DNA of 64,000 nt from assembly GCF_013214175.1 (NCBI RefSeq), contig NZ_JABSPA010000006.1, forward strand, positions 186,001-250,000, read 5' to 3'. The notes beneath the pieces are model-generated. The model did not search any database. It was given only the letters and a program-made list of their open reading frames with translations, and was not told the origin of the DNA. This DNA is from Colwellia sp. GTDB lineage: Bacteria; Pseudomonadota; Gammaproteobacteria; Enterobacterales; Alteromonadaceae. Position numbers and translations under genes: made by a program. Below, piece by piece: positions 35,764 to 44,187 of this stretch (the first letter of the stretch is position 1; every line of letters begins with the position of its first letter).

Positions 35764-37230
35764 ATGAGCCAAGATCGCCGTCAATTTTTAAAATCCTTTG
35801 CTGCTATAACTGCCGCAGGTGTCGCTACTAGTGTAACTACAGCTTGTACAACAATGCCGAATGGCCCAATAATTACCCCCTCAGCACAAGGTAAATCAGT
35901 GATGGGCTTAGTGGTTCCGAAAATGGATGTTGTCCGTATCGGTTTTATTGGTGTAGGTGAACGAGGCTCTGGCCATGTTAAACATTATTGCCATATTGAT
36001 GGCGTTGAAATAAAGGCCATTTGCGACACCAATGAACGCGTGTTAAATGAGTCTATTGCCACTGTGGTAAATAAAGGCTTCGCCAAACCTGATAACTATA
36101 CCGGCTCAGAGTTAGCTTATAAAAAAATGCTTGAGCGTAATGATATCGATATCGTCATCATTTCTACGCCCTGGCGCTGGCACACTCCAATGTGTGTTGA
36201 GACCATGGAAAGTGGTAAACATGCTTTTGTTGAAGTACCTGCAGCGACTACGATAGAGGAATGCTGGCAGCTAGTGGATACTGCTGAACGTACCCAGAAA
36301 AATTGCATGATGATGGAAAACGTCTGCTATGGCCGTGATGAACTCATGGTATTAAATATGGTGCGCCAAGGGTTATTCGGCGACTTATTACATGGTGAAG
36401 CGGCATACATTCATGAATTACGCTGGCAAATGAAAGAGATTACCGAGAAAACTGGCTCTTGGCGAACCGCCTGGCATGCGAAAACTAATGCAAACTTATA
36501 CCCTACCCATGGTTTAGGTCCTATTGCTCAATATATGAATATTAACCGAGGTGATCGTTTCGATTATTTAACCTCAACTAGCTCGCCGGCACTGGGAAGA
36601 CAAGCTTATGCTGCTAAAGAATTTCCAGCAGACCATCAACGAAATCAGTTGAACTATATTGCCGGAGATATGAATACCAGCATAATTAAAACCATCAAGG
36701 GCCGGACGATAATGGTGCAACATGACACCACCAGCCCACGCCCTTATTCACGCCATAACTATATTCAAGGCACTAATGGTACCTTTGCCGGTTTCCCAAA
36801 TAGAATTGCGCTAGAAAATGTCCCGAACAATATTAAAGCCCAGTATCAACAGCAATATGAATTGGCAGTAAAACAATGGCAGAAAAATGATCAACAAGGT
36901 CGTAAACCAAGCCCGACAAGTTTCCACCGCTGGGATCATGACATGGCTAAATGGCAAGATAATTACGATCATCCATTGTGGCTACAAATGGGCGCAGAAG
37001 CAGAACGCAATGGTGGTCATGGCGGTATGGACTTCTTAATGCTTTGGCGCATGGTTTACTGCTTACGCAATGCTCAGCCATTAGATCAAGATGTCTATGA
37101 TGCTGCTGCATGGTCTGTTATCACGCCGTTAAGTGCCCAGTCGGTAGCTGACCGTAGTAATTCCAAAGATATCCCTGATTTTACTCGCGGAATTTGGCAA
37201 CACGCTAAACCACTTAAGGTTGTTAGTTAA
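35764..37230 (+). CDS. GH109-family glycosidase (alpha-N-acetylgalactosaminidase type), Tat-exported
   Basis: 488 residues of the Gfo/Idh/MocA fold. The leader has a twin-arginine motif (DRRQFLKS) and also a cysteine in VTTAC, so a Tat-exported lipoprotein is likely. The NAD-binding motif is [66 protein letters not shown] and [20 protein letters not shown] match GH109 proteins, which use tightly bound NAD to hydrolyse alpha-linked terminal GalNAc. The nucleotidyltransferase gene starts directly after the stop codon. The neighbours suggest the released sugar is reused in the cytoplasm. Activity on GalNAc is inferred from the family. Confidence 0.88.
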   Translation: MSQDRRQFLKSFAAITAAGVATSVTTACTTMPNGPIITPSAQGKSVMGLVVPKMDVVRIGFIGVGERGSGHVKHYCHIDGVEIKAICDTNERVLNESIATVVNKGFAKPDNYTGSELAYKKMLERNDIDIVIISTPWRWHTPMCVETMESGKHAFVEVPAATTIEECWQLVDTAERTQKNCMMMENVCYGRDELMVLNMVRQGLFGDLLHGEAAYIHELRWQMKEITEKTGSWRTAWHAKTNANLYPTHGLGPIAQYMNINRGDRFDYLTSTSSPALGRQAYAAKEFPADHQRNQLNYIAGDMNTSIIKTIKGRTIMVQHDTTSPRPYSRHNYIQGTNGTFAGFPNRIALENVPNNIKAQYQQQYELAVKQWQKNDQQGRKPSPTSFHRWDHDMAKWQDNYDHPLWLQMGAEAERNGGHGGMDFLMLWRMVYCLRNAQPLDQDVYDAAAWSVITPLSAQSVADRSNSKDIPDFTRGIWQHAKPLKVVS

Positions 37231-38124
37231 ATGACTAGTCTTGTTATTTTAGCCGCGGGATTAGGCTCTCGCTTTGGTGGTAATAAACAACTGGCTGAGT
37301 TTGGTCCCCAGCAACTAACGCTGATGGAGTACAACTTAATCAATGCCGTTAATGCCGGCTTTAAACGGGTAGTTTTTGTCATCCGCCCAGAGTTAGAGCC
37401 ACTATTAAGACGACAAGTTATCCCGCGACGGCCAGAAAATATTGAATATGCTTTTGCTGTGCAGAGCTTTGCTGACTTGCCGCCTGCATGTACTCTACCG
37501 ACACAGCGCAGCAAACCACTTGGCACAGCACATGCGCTTTGGTGTTGTCGTCATCTTATCAAAGAAAGTTTTGCCGTGATTAACGCTGATGACTTCTATG
37601 GCAAGCAAGCCTTTAGTTTATTATTACAACAAGCAAATAAAACACCGAAAGATTATTTGATGGTGGCTTATCAATTACGCAATACCTTGTCAGACTTTGG
37701 TGGTGTTAATCGAGGTCTATGTCAACTCGATGGACAAAACTATTTAACCGCTATTGAAGAATGTGAACAAATACAATCGGATGGTCAAACTATCAAGGGT
37801 ATTCTCAGCGAAAATCAGCGAGATATAGAGCTAACGGCAAAGAGTTTAATTTCAATGAACTGCTGGTTTTTCACCCCTGATGTTTTTTTGGCACTAGAGC
37901 AAGCACTGACTCGTTTACTCTGTGCAATAGAAGCTAAGCAACTTAGCGTTAATCAAGAATGTTACTTACCCGCTGTAGTAATGGAGCAAATCCAACAAAA
38001 AAACCATCAACAAAAAAAGAGAGTAAAAGTACTAAGCACTGACGACAATTGGTTTGGTTTAACTTACTCACAAGACAGCGAACAAGTCGATAAGAAAGTT
38101 ACTGCACTATTTGGTAAAAAATAG
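37231..38124 (+). CDS. Sugar-1-phosphate nucleotidyltransferase-like protein
   Basis: 297 residues with the nucleotidyltransferase signature LAAGLGSRFGGNKQL at the N-terminus, KPLGTAHALWCCRHLI and the metal-site segment INADDFYG. There is no C-terminal left-handed helix domain, so it is not GlmU. It begins at the base after the GH109 stop codon, and a NahK-like kinase gene follows after 163 bases. A kinase next to a nucleotidyltransferase recalls AmgK-MurU and suggests sugar-1-phosphate to UDP-sugar conversion; the sugar is most simply HexNAc (inference). Confidence 0.8.
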   Translation: MTSLVILAAGLGSRFGGNKQLAEFGPQQLTLMEYNLINAVNAGFKRVVFVIRPELEPLLRRQVIPRRPENIEYAFAVQSFADLPPACTLPTQRSKPLGTAHALWCCRHLIKESFAVINADDFYGKQAFSLLLQQANKTPKDYLMVAYQLRNTLSDFGGVNRGLCQLDGQNYLTAIEECEQIQSDGQTIKGILSENQRDIELTAKSLISMNCWFFTPDVFLALEQALTRLLCAIEAKQLSVNQECYLPAVVMEQIQQKNHQQKKRVKVLSTDDNWFGLTYSQDSEQVDKKVTALFGKK

Positions 38125-38287
38125 TAAAATCGTGCGCTCATTTGTCACGCCTTTGTTTATCTAAGCTTGATTTAGCTAAGCTTCGTTTGCCAGATATTAA
38201 AGTATTAGCAAAACCAGGCTAGTAAGCACTTACTAGAATAATCACATTGCTAACAAAATAGTCACTAAAAAATAAGTATTAAAAGCA

Positions 38288-39367
38288 ATGGATAACAAAG
38301 CAAGATCACTGAAAATGGATATAGATACCGTTCTAAACAATTATGATTATGACTTTTCTAAAGTTGAAATAACTTCTTTAGGTAACGGTCATATTAATAA
38401 TACTTATAAATTGACGACCCCTGATTTTGAATTTGTCTTGCAGCAAATTAATCACGATATATTCCCTAAAACCGTTGAATTAAGCTGTAACGCGCAAAAA
38501 ATCAACTTGCACTTATTAGCACAAAAAAATAGTGGTAATTATCCGTTAAGGGTACCAAGTCAAGTATTGAGCAAAACAGGTGAAACCTGCATTAAAATAG
38601 GTGCTAACTACTGGCGTTTAATGGAGTTTATTAGTGGTTCTTATACCCTCGATGAAGTTGAATCTGTGCAGCAAGCAGCACTTGTTGCAACAGCCTTCGC
38701 GCAATTCAGTTGTGCGTTGAGTGACTTTCCTGCAAATGACATCGCTGTCATTATCGAAGACTTCCATGACATTAGTTTTCGTATGAACCAGCTTAAAGAA
38801 GCGGTAGAAAATAATCATCAGGATCGTTTAGCGGGCTGCCAAGCTTTAGTAAAATTTTGCTTTGACCAACAAAGCTTTATTGAACATGTGGTCAATATTA
38901 GTAAAAAATTACCCCTGCATGTCACCCACAACGACACTAAGATAAACAACTTATTATTTACTACCGGTGACAAACCCTGCGCAGTCATTGACCTTGATAC
39001 CTGTATGCCTGGCTTATTAATGCATGACTTTGGCGATATGGTCAGAACCTGTTGTAGTAATCTTGCCGAAGACGATACCAGTACAGATAAAATGATTCTC
39101 AAGCTTGATATCTTTGAAGCACTTATTCAAAATTATCAAAATGCTTTTGGCGATAAAATGACGGCACTTGAAAAAGAAAGTTTAATTGTTGGTGCCAAAT
39201 TACTACCCTTTATTATTGGGACACGTTTTTTAACCGATCATTTAAATGGCGATAACTATTTCCAAGTAAGCCGTGAAAACCATAATTTAGACCGTGCTAT
39301 CAGCCAAGTGCAATTATTTACTCTAGTGTGTGAAGCTGAGCCTGAGTTAGTAAAACTCGCCCAGTAA
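38288..39367 (+). CDS. NahK-like N-acetylhexosamine 1-kinase (APH fold)
   Basis: 359 residues, close to the length I recall for Bifidobacterium NahK. Matching segments are LGNGHINNTYKLTT, LQQINHDIFPKTVELSCN, LHVTHNDTKINNLLF (catalytic loop with Asp) and VIDLDTCMPGLLMHDFGD (metal-binding DFG-like site). NahK phosphorylates GlcNAc or GalNAc at C1. Together with the GH109 and nucleotidyltransferase genes this gives a plausible route from alpha-GalNAc glycans to a UDP-sugar. The start ATG at 38288 lacks a strong SD; an in-frame ATG at 38315 is possible. A long hairpin follows the gene. Confidence 0.85.
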   Translation: MDNKARSLKMDIDTVLNNYDYDFSKVEITSLGNGHINNTYKLTTPDFEFVLQQINHDIFPKTVELSCNAQKINLHLLAQKNSGNYPLRVPSQVLSKTGETCIKIGANYWRLMEFISGSYTLDEVESVQQAALVATAFAQFSCALSDFPANDIAVIIEDFHDISFRMNQLKEAVENNHQDRLAGCQALVKFCFDQQSFIEHVVNISKKLPLHVTHNDTKINNLLFTTGDKPCAVIDLDTCMPGLLMHDFGDMVRTCCSNLAEDDTSTDKMILKLDIFEALIQNYQNAFGDKMTALEKESLIVGAKLLPFIIGTRFLTDHLNGDNYFQVSRENHNLDRAISQVQLFTLVCEAEPELVKLAQ

Positions 39368-39380
39368 GTTGCTTAACTCT

Positions 39381-39429
39381 TTACTTTGCTTGCCCTTTCC
39401 CCGCTATCAACAACTGGCAAGCAAAGTAA
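39381..39429 (+). terminator. Long hairpin after the NahK-like gene
   Basis: A perfect 14-bp inverted repeat TTACTTTGCTTGCC / GGCAAGCAAAGTAA with a 21-base loop, 13 bases after the stop codon. There is no U-tract, so it may stabilise the transcript end rather than terminate on its own. Between here and 39631 I see no gene. Confidence 0.5.
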
Positions 39430-39631
39430 TAAGCAAATCAGTATTCGCCTAACAGTTCAATCCTAATTTACCTGCCATCCCTATTAATTAAGCCCTCTCC
39501 AAGGCTACAATTCGCTAGCAATCACCAACATTCAATTACATAACTGTGATACTTCTGTGATTAATTTTTCTTTAATAAGTGATAAAAGCGTGATCTGCAA
39601 GCGATAATTCTCCGACATACTTTCCTTACGC

Positions 39632-39717
39632 TAACGAAGTCTGTTCTAACGACAAAAGCATTAACAACGTACGTTATAACAAGATAAGTGTTAACAACAT
39701 AAGTCTAACTACCAAGG
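39632..39717 (+). repeat. Array of six 15-bp direct repeats (TAACRA...) in the leader of the spondin genes
   Basis: TAAC occurs at 39632, 39647, 39662, 39677, 39692 and 39706, a period of 15, 15, 15, 15 and 14 bases. Units include TAACGACAAAAGCAT, TAACAACGTACGTTA and TAACAAGATAAGTGT; the loose consensus is TAACRA-n3-AAG-n3. The last unit runs into the SD of the first spondin gene. Either a multi-site operator for the neighbouring PhoB-type regulator or a decayed minisatellite. Confidence 0.7.
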
Positions 39718-39724
39718 AATGATC

Positions 39725-40444
39725 ATGAAAGTAATCAAGAAATCGCCAATTAAAACAGCACTAAGTGTACTAGCACTCGCTTTTGCCAGCTCAACAACAA
39801 TGGCCCAAGAATTATCCATTACTGTCACTAATTTAACTCAGGGTTTGCATTTCACCCCAGTGGTGACCGCTGCCCATAGCAATGAAAACCGACTCTTTAT
39901 GCTCAGTACTATGGCTACGACTGAGCTACAGACAATGGCTGAAGGTGGTGATATTTCAGGCTTAGTAAGTATGTTAACCAATGCCGACGCGAATATTAAT
40001 GAGAACCCTGCAGGCGGATTATTAGCACCGGCAATGTCTGCAAGCTTCACTTTAACCAATGATAGCGCCAATACCCACTTATCACTTGCCGCAATGATTT
40101 TACCTTCTAATGATGGTTTTGTTGGCTTAGATAGTTGGGAAATACCTGAAGAAGCCGGTACTTATACGGTTTTTTTAAATGCCTATGACGCCGGCACTGA
40201 AGCCAATGATGAAGTTCGCGGCAGCGGCGCACCAGGAGAGGCAGGCATGCCAGTACCACCACCACTTGATGCCAGTATAGGCATGAACGGCACTGGCGTT
40301 ACAGATATGGAAGCGAATGACAAAATTCATATTCACCGCGGTAGCCTAGGTGATGATGATATGTCTGCTGGCAAAAGTGATATAAACAATAGTGTACAAC
40401 GTTGGTTAAATCCTGTCGCTAAACTCACCATTACCGTGCTATAG
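39725..40444 (+). CDS. Spondin-domain exported protein 1
   Basis: 239 residues from the ATG at 39725 (AAGGA at good distance; the ATG two codons earlier abuts the SD). The signal peptide ends near TTMAQ-ELS. The Spond_N-type beta-sandwich is seen in ITVTNLTQGLHFTPVVTAAH, MATTELQTMAEGGDISGLV, an acidic AYDAGTEANDEVRGSG loop and HIHRGSLGDDD. The family name comes from eukaryotic F-spondin; bacterial members are secreted or lipid-anchored and functionally uncharacterised. A Pro/Gly-rich loop (GEAGMPVPPPLD) is present here only. A paralogue follows after 9 bases. Confidence 0.85.
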   Translation: MKVIKKSPIKTALSVLALAFASSTTMAQELSITVTNLTQGLHFTPVVTAAHSNENRLFMLSTMATTELQTMAEGGDISGLVSMLTNADANINENPAGGLLAPAMSASFTLTNDSANTHLSLAAMILPSNDGFVGLDSWEIPEEAGTYTVFLNAYDAGTEANDEVRGSGAPGEAGMPVPPPLDASIGMNGTGVTDMEANDKIHIHRGSLGDDDMSAGKSDINNSVQRWLNPVAKLTITVL

Positions 40445-40453
40445 GGGTACATC

Positions 40454-41197
40454 ATGTTAACCTTTAACGCTCAACCTAAAATCACTAAAAAACTATCCTC
40501 TCAATTAGTTATTGCTAGCTTACTTAGTTTTGGCTTAGCCGCCTGTGGAGATAGCTACAATGACAGTGATAATACTTATACTCCCCCGGTTGAACCGCCG
40601 ATGGAATATAGTTATTCATTAACATTAACTAACTTAACCTATGGTCAACCTTTATCACCTATCGCGGTAGCACTACATGGCGATACTAAAATGTGGCAAG
40701 TTGGCCAAGCAGCTTCAGTCGCCTTAGAGAAATTGGCCGAAGGTGGAGATAATACTGACTTCATTGCACTTGCAGAGAATCTGGCAACTACCAGTAGTGA
40801 CGGGCCAGTACCACCGGGCTCTAGCGTCACTTTGGCTATCAGTACCACTGAGGCTATGGCAAAGTATTTAACGGTTGTCACCATGTTGGTGAATACAAAT
40901 GATGCTTTCTCGGGTCTTACTGGTGTAGATATATCAACATTAACGGTTAATCAGGAAAAGTCATGGCGATTAAATGTCTATGATTCAGGTACCGAGCTAA
41001 ACAACGAAGCGGTCGGTACCATTCCGGGTCCCGCTGACGGTGGCGTAGGTTTTGACGCCGCTCGCAATGATATCGACCTAGTCGGCTATCATTCCGGTGT
41101 AGTTAGCAAAGATGATGGTTTATCTAGCTCAGTTTTAACTCAGGCGCATCGTTTTGATAACCCTGCAGTTAAATTAACCATTACTCGAACGAAGTAG
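40454..41197 (+). CDS. Spondin-domain lipoprotein 2
   Basis: 247 residues; the lipobox LAACGDS anchors it as a lipoprotein after a 30-residue signal peptide. A short acidic linker precedes the spondin domain (LTLTNLTYGQPLSPIAVALHG, ASVALEKLAEGGDNTDFIAL, NVYDSGTELNNEAVG, VGYHSGVVSKDDG). It is a paralogue of protein 1 but lacks the Pro-rich loop. One form is exported free and one is membrane-anchored, which suggests that they may interact. It is the last structural gene before the regulator and kinase pair. Confidence 0.85.
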   Translation: MLTFNAQPKITKKLSSQLVIASLLSFGLAACGDSYNDSDNTYTPPVEPPMEYSYSLTLTNLTYGQPLSPIAVALHGDTKMWQVGQAASVALEKLAEGGDNTDFIALAENLATTSSDGPVPPGSSVTLAISTTEAMAKYLTVVTMLVNTNDAFSGLTGVDISTLTVNQEKSWRLNVYDSGTELNNEAVGTIPGPADGGVGFDAARNDIDLVGYHSGVVSKDDGLSSSVLTQAHRFDNPAVKLTITRTK

Positions 41198-41202
41198 TGC
41201 GC

Positions 41203-41238
41203 TAGGCCAATGAGCAGCTCGGCGCACTCATTGGCCTA
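41203..41238 (+). promoter_or_regulatory. Strong hairpin directly before the response-regulator start codon
   Basis: TAGGCCAATGAG / CTCATTGGCCTA is a perfect 12-bp stem with a 12-base loop, ending 3 bases before the ATG at 41242. The regulator gene has no other SD, so this stem would occupy the ribosome-binding region. It could lower expression of the regulator relative to the spondin genes, as an attenuator or an RNA switch. Confidence 0.65.
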
Positions 41239-41241
41239 TAT

Positions 41242-42015
41242 ATGAAAGATAAAATTTTAATCATTGAAGACGAAATTGATATTGCCAAGCTTATTAAAGT
41301 GCATTTATCCGAGTTAGACCTGCACTGTGATATTTGCACCCAAGGAGAGCCAGCATTACAGCAAGCCTTAACGCAAGAATACCAACTTATTTTACTTGAT
41401 GTGATGTTGCCAGGTATTAGTGGGCTAGATATTTGTCGGCAAGTTAGGCAAGCGAAGCCATTGCAGTCCATTATTATGCTGACCTCTAAAACCTCTGAAA
41501 TTGATCGAGTATTGGGTCTTGAGCTAGGGGCCGATGATTACATGACTAAGCCTTTTAGCATTAGAGAGTTACAGGCCCGTGTTAGGAGTCAGTTACGTCG
41601 GGTACATGCAATTCACGCCAAAAATGCTGACCAATATAATAGTCATCTTAAGGAAAAGTCAACGCAAAAAGAGTCGAATCAGCAAGAGCAAGGGGTACGT
41701 ATTGGCCAGCTTCATATTGACCATAGATATCACCAAGTCACTTATAAAAATAAAGCCATCAATTTAACCGCGACCGAGTTTGAGTTAATAGATTTTTTCT
41801 GCCAGCACCCTGATCAGGTGTTTTCACGGGCGCAATTACTCGATGGTGTCTGGGGCTATCATCACAATGGTTATGAACATACGGTGAATTCTCATATTAA
41901 TCGCCTGAGAAGCAAGCTTGAGGAAAACTGTAATGAGCCTCAAATAATTCAAACCGTCTGGGGAGTTGGTTATAAACTTAATTCTGCCGGGGTAATGCCA
42001 CCAATGGCGTGTTAA
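41242..42015 (+). CDS. OmpR/PhoB-family response regulator of the spondin cluster
   Basis: 257 residues: receiver (IIEDE, phospho-acceptor in ILLDVMLPG, MLTSKTSE, MTKPFS), a hydrophilic Lys/Gln/Ser-rich linker of about 35 residues, and a winged helix (LTATEFELIDFFCQHPDQVFSRAQLLDGVWG ... VNSHINRLRSKLEE ... VWGVGYKLN). The linker is longer than is usual in PhoB. It lies 44 bases after the spondin lipoprotein gene and 69 bases before its kinase. The 15-bp repeats upstream of the spondin genes are candidate binding sites. Confidence 0.87.
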   Translation: MKDKILIIEDEIDIAKLIKVHLSELDLHCDICTQGEPALQQALTQEYQLILLDVMLPGISGLDICRQVRQAKPLQSIIMLTSKTSEIDRVLGLELGADDYMTKPFSIRELQARVRSQLRRVHAIHAKNADQYNSHLKEKSTQKESNQQEQGVRIGQLHIDHRYHQVTYKNKAINLTATEFELIDFFCQHPDQVFSRAQLLDGVWGYHHNGYEHTVNSHINRLRSKLEENCNEPQIIQTVWGVGYKLNSAGVMPPMAC

Positions 42016-42084
42016 TTAATTATGATTATTATTGATATTGGTAGTAAAAATACTGCTAGCAATAATACCAGGAGCTTTCTTTAG

Positions 42085-43578
42085 ATGAAAATATCACTTT
42101 ATCAACGCTTAGCATTAATACTCTGTGCATCTTTTATGGTTATGGCATCCTTACTGGTTTATTGGAGTAACTCACTGGTTCAGCAGTCTAAGTATCAAGC
42201 TGAACAAAAGTTGCACTTACACTTAGCTGAACATTTAGCCCATGATAACCCGCTATTACAAGACGGAGTTTATGATAAACCCGCGCTAGAAAACCTGTTT
42301 CACACCCTAATGCTACTCGGCCCTGCTTTTGAATTTTACTTTCTTGATGCCCAAGGTAATATTTTAACTTATTCAGCCGAGGCAACTAAAATAAAGCGCA
42401 AGTCTGTTGCCCTAGCCCCCTTAAAGCAACTAATTGCCAACCCGAAAAAAATGCCGGTTTTTGCTGATGATCCTCGAGGCATCAACAAGCAAAAAATATT
42501 TTCGGTCTCGCCGGTTTATCAAGGTGAACTGCTCCAGGGTTATTTGTATATTATTATTGGCGGCGAAATTTATGATTCGATTTTTAGCCAAGTTCAAGCC
42601 GGTAAAGACTTACAAAAATACGGCGCCTTTGTACTCGCCAGCTTATTATTACTACTACTGGTTTTATTGGCGGTATTTCATTATTTTACTCAACCGGTAA
42701 AAGAATTAGCAAAACAAATGCAAGCGCTTAAAGCGGTGCAATTTGACCAAAGTAAGATTCAGCTCAAGCAATGGGGTTCAGCGGCAAACCATGGCATTGA
42801 CCATAATGAAGTACACTTTCTCGGCGCTACTTTTAACGATATGGTTATCCAGATTAACCAGCAATTTTCTTTACTAACTGAAAATGACAGAATCCGCCGA
42901 GAGTTATTAGCGCACTTGTCTCATGATCTGCGCACGCCATTAGCGACCATGCAAGGCTATATTGAGACTTTAGCGATTAAGGGTGATGACTTATCTAGCG
43001 CCGAGCGACAAGATTATTTAGCGACAGTGCAGCGCAATGTATCTCAGTTAAAACGGCTGATAGATCAAATTTTTGAACTGGCCCATCTAGAAAATGGTCA
43101 AGTGACGGTCAATTTAGAAACCTTTGCCATTGGTGAGCTTTTACATGACATTTTGGCTAAATTTACCCTAAAATCCGCAGATAAAAAGATTTCATTAATT
43201 TTAAAACCGCAACCTTGCCAATATATTGTTTACTCTGACATCGCTAAATTAGAGCGCATCATGACCAACTTATTAGAAAATGCCATCAGACATACTGATC
43301 TTGGCGGTGAAATAGTGGTGACAGTCGCACAGCTAAGGACACAAGTTAAAGTCAGTGTTACCGATAATGGTAGTGGCATCAGTAAAGAGGATATCGCCTA
43401 TATATTTGATGCCAGATATAGAGCGAGTAACGCCATAGAAGATAATATTCAGCATACTGGCTTAGGTTTAGCGATTAGTCAGAAATTATCTCAAGTACTT
43501 AACTCTGAGCTGATGGTTAAAAGTGAACTAGGCAATGGTAGTAGCTTTTCATTATCACTACCGACCCTTAAGCCATAA
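42085..43578 (+). CDS. Sensor histidine kinase of the spondin cluster
   Basis: 497 residues: N-terminal span (about 7-27), periplasmic sensor domain (about 28-180, with FEFYFLDAQGNILTYSAEA and VSPVYQGELLQGYLYIIIGG resembling a PAS/Cache-like fold), second span (about 183-205), a HAMP-like segment with an insert, HisKA with His280 in LSHDLRTP, and HATPase (NLLENAIRH, VTDNGSGI, HTGLGLAISQKL). An SD AGGAG lies 10 bases before the ATG. It pairs with the regulator just upstream. The periplasmic domain suggests a small-molecule or envelope signal; the two spondin proteins could be part of that signal path. Confidence 0.87.
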   Translation: MKISLYQRLALILCASFMVMASLLVYWSNSLVQQSKYQAEQKLHLHLAEHLAHDNPLLQDGVYDKPALENLFHTLMLLGPAFEFYFLDAQGNILTYSAEATKIKRKSVALAPLKQLIANPKKMPVFADDPRGINKQKIFSVSPVYQGELLQGYLYIIIGGEIYDSIFSQVQAGKDLQKYGAFVLASLLLLLLVLLAVFHYFTQPVKELAKQMQALKAVQFDQSKIQLKQWGSAANHGIDHNEVHFLGATFNDMVIQINQQFSLLTENDRIRRELLAHLSHDLRTPLATMQGYIETLAIKGDDLSSAERQDYLATVQRNVSQLKRLIDQIFELAHLENGQVTVNLETFAIGELLHDILAKFTLKSADKKISLILKPQPCQYIVYSDIAKLERIMTNLLENAIRHTDLGGEIVVTVAQLRTQVKVSVTDNGSGISKEDIAYIFDARYRASNAIEDNIQHTGLGLAISQKLSQVLNSELMVKSELGNGSSFSLSLPTLKP

Positions 43579-43654
43579 GGCATTAAGCATGCACCGGAAA
43601 ATCAATCAGCACTGAACTGTGCTTATTCATGTCTTTTAAGCTGTTAGATTAACT

Positions 43655-43686
43655 TGTTATTGATAAAACTCGGCTTATCAATAACA
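43655..43686 (+). terminator. Hairpin between convergent genes
   Basis: TGTTATTGATAA / TTATCAATAACA, perfect 12-bp stem with an 8-base loop, between the kinase stop and the next leftward gene. It lacks a long U-tract, but the position suits a bidirectional transcript end. Confidence 0.45.
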
Positions 43687-43730
43687 GGTTAAATTTACTT
43701 GCTAATTCACTAAGAATGTTACTCAGGGAT

Positions 43731-44045
43731 TTAGTCAATAATACGATATATTTCCCACTTGGGTGTACCTGAAACTACATGAGGCTCTAAGGTTTTACTC
43801 CATTCTTTATGGGCATCTATATCAGCCAGTTTTTGCCAAGCATCATTGAGCTCAGTTAAATTCTTAATAGTCACCTCTGAAATAATACTCGATTCTAATG
43901 CACCGACAGAGCCCACTAAAATACGTGAATTCTCTTTAGTCCAACCGATTTGTGAACCGACTTCATCAAACCATTGAGTAAGCGCTTCAACCACTTCTGG
44001 CTTGTGGCCAAATTTTGCATCAATACACCATCTTGCAATCATCAT
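43731..44045 (-). CDS. Hypothetical small cytoplasmic protein
   Basis: 104 residues from the ATG at 44045, chosen because of a GGAGG SD 7 bases upstream; a longer reading from 44135 would add an apparent hydrophobic N-terminus without an SD. The protein (ARWCIDAKFGHKPEVVEALTQWF ... WKTLEP-like C-terminus) has the length and alternating pattern of a dimeric alpha/beta-barrel, but I do not recognise a family. It is next to feoB on the same strand, with a hairpin between them. Confidence 0.6.
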   Translation of the reverse strand: MMIARWCIDAKFGHKPEVVEALTQWFDEVGSQIGWTKENSRILVGSVGALESSIISEVTIKNLTELNDAWQKLADIDAHKEWSKTLEPHVVSGTPKWEIYRIID

Positions 44046-44147
44046 AACAATGCCTCCAATCAAACTAATATCGCGCTGATAGCAGCGCAATATAATCAAC
44101 AGAATAAGTATGAGTGATATTAATGAATTTGCCATTAAAGCAGTAAC

Positions 44148-44165
44148 TCTCAGCTAATGCTGAGA
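44148..44165 (-). terminator. Short hairpin downstream of feoB
   Basis: TCTCAGC-taat-GCTGAGA, 7-bp perfect stem, between feoB and the next leftward gene. No U-tract in the leftward direction, so read-through is possible. Confidence 0.4.
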
Positions 44166-44187
44166 AATAGCGGGTTATAGCTACTTA

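Noticed and set aside
35764-37230. GH109 gene as an ordinary Gfo/Idh/MocA dehydrogenase
   Set aside because: The YPTHGLGP and [16 protein letters not shown] segments and the Tat leader fit GH109 proteins better than cytoplasmic sugar dehydrogenases.
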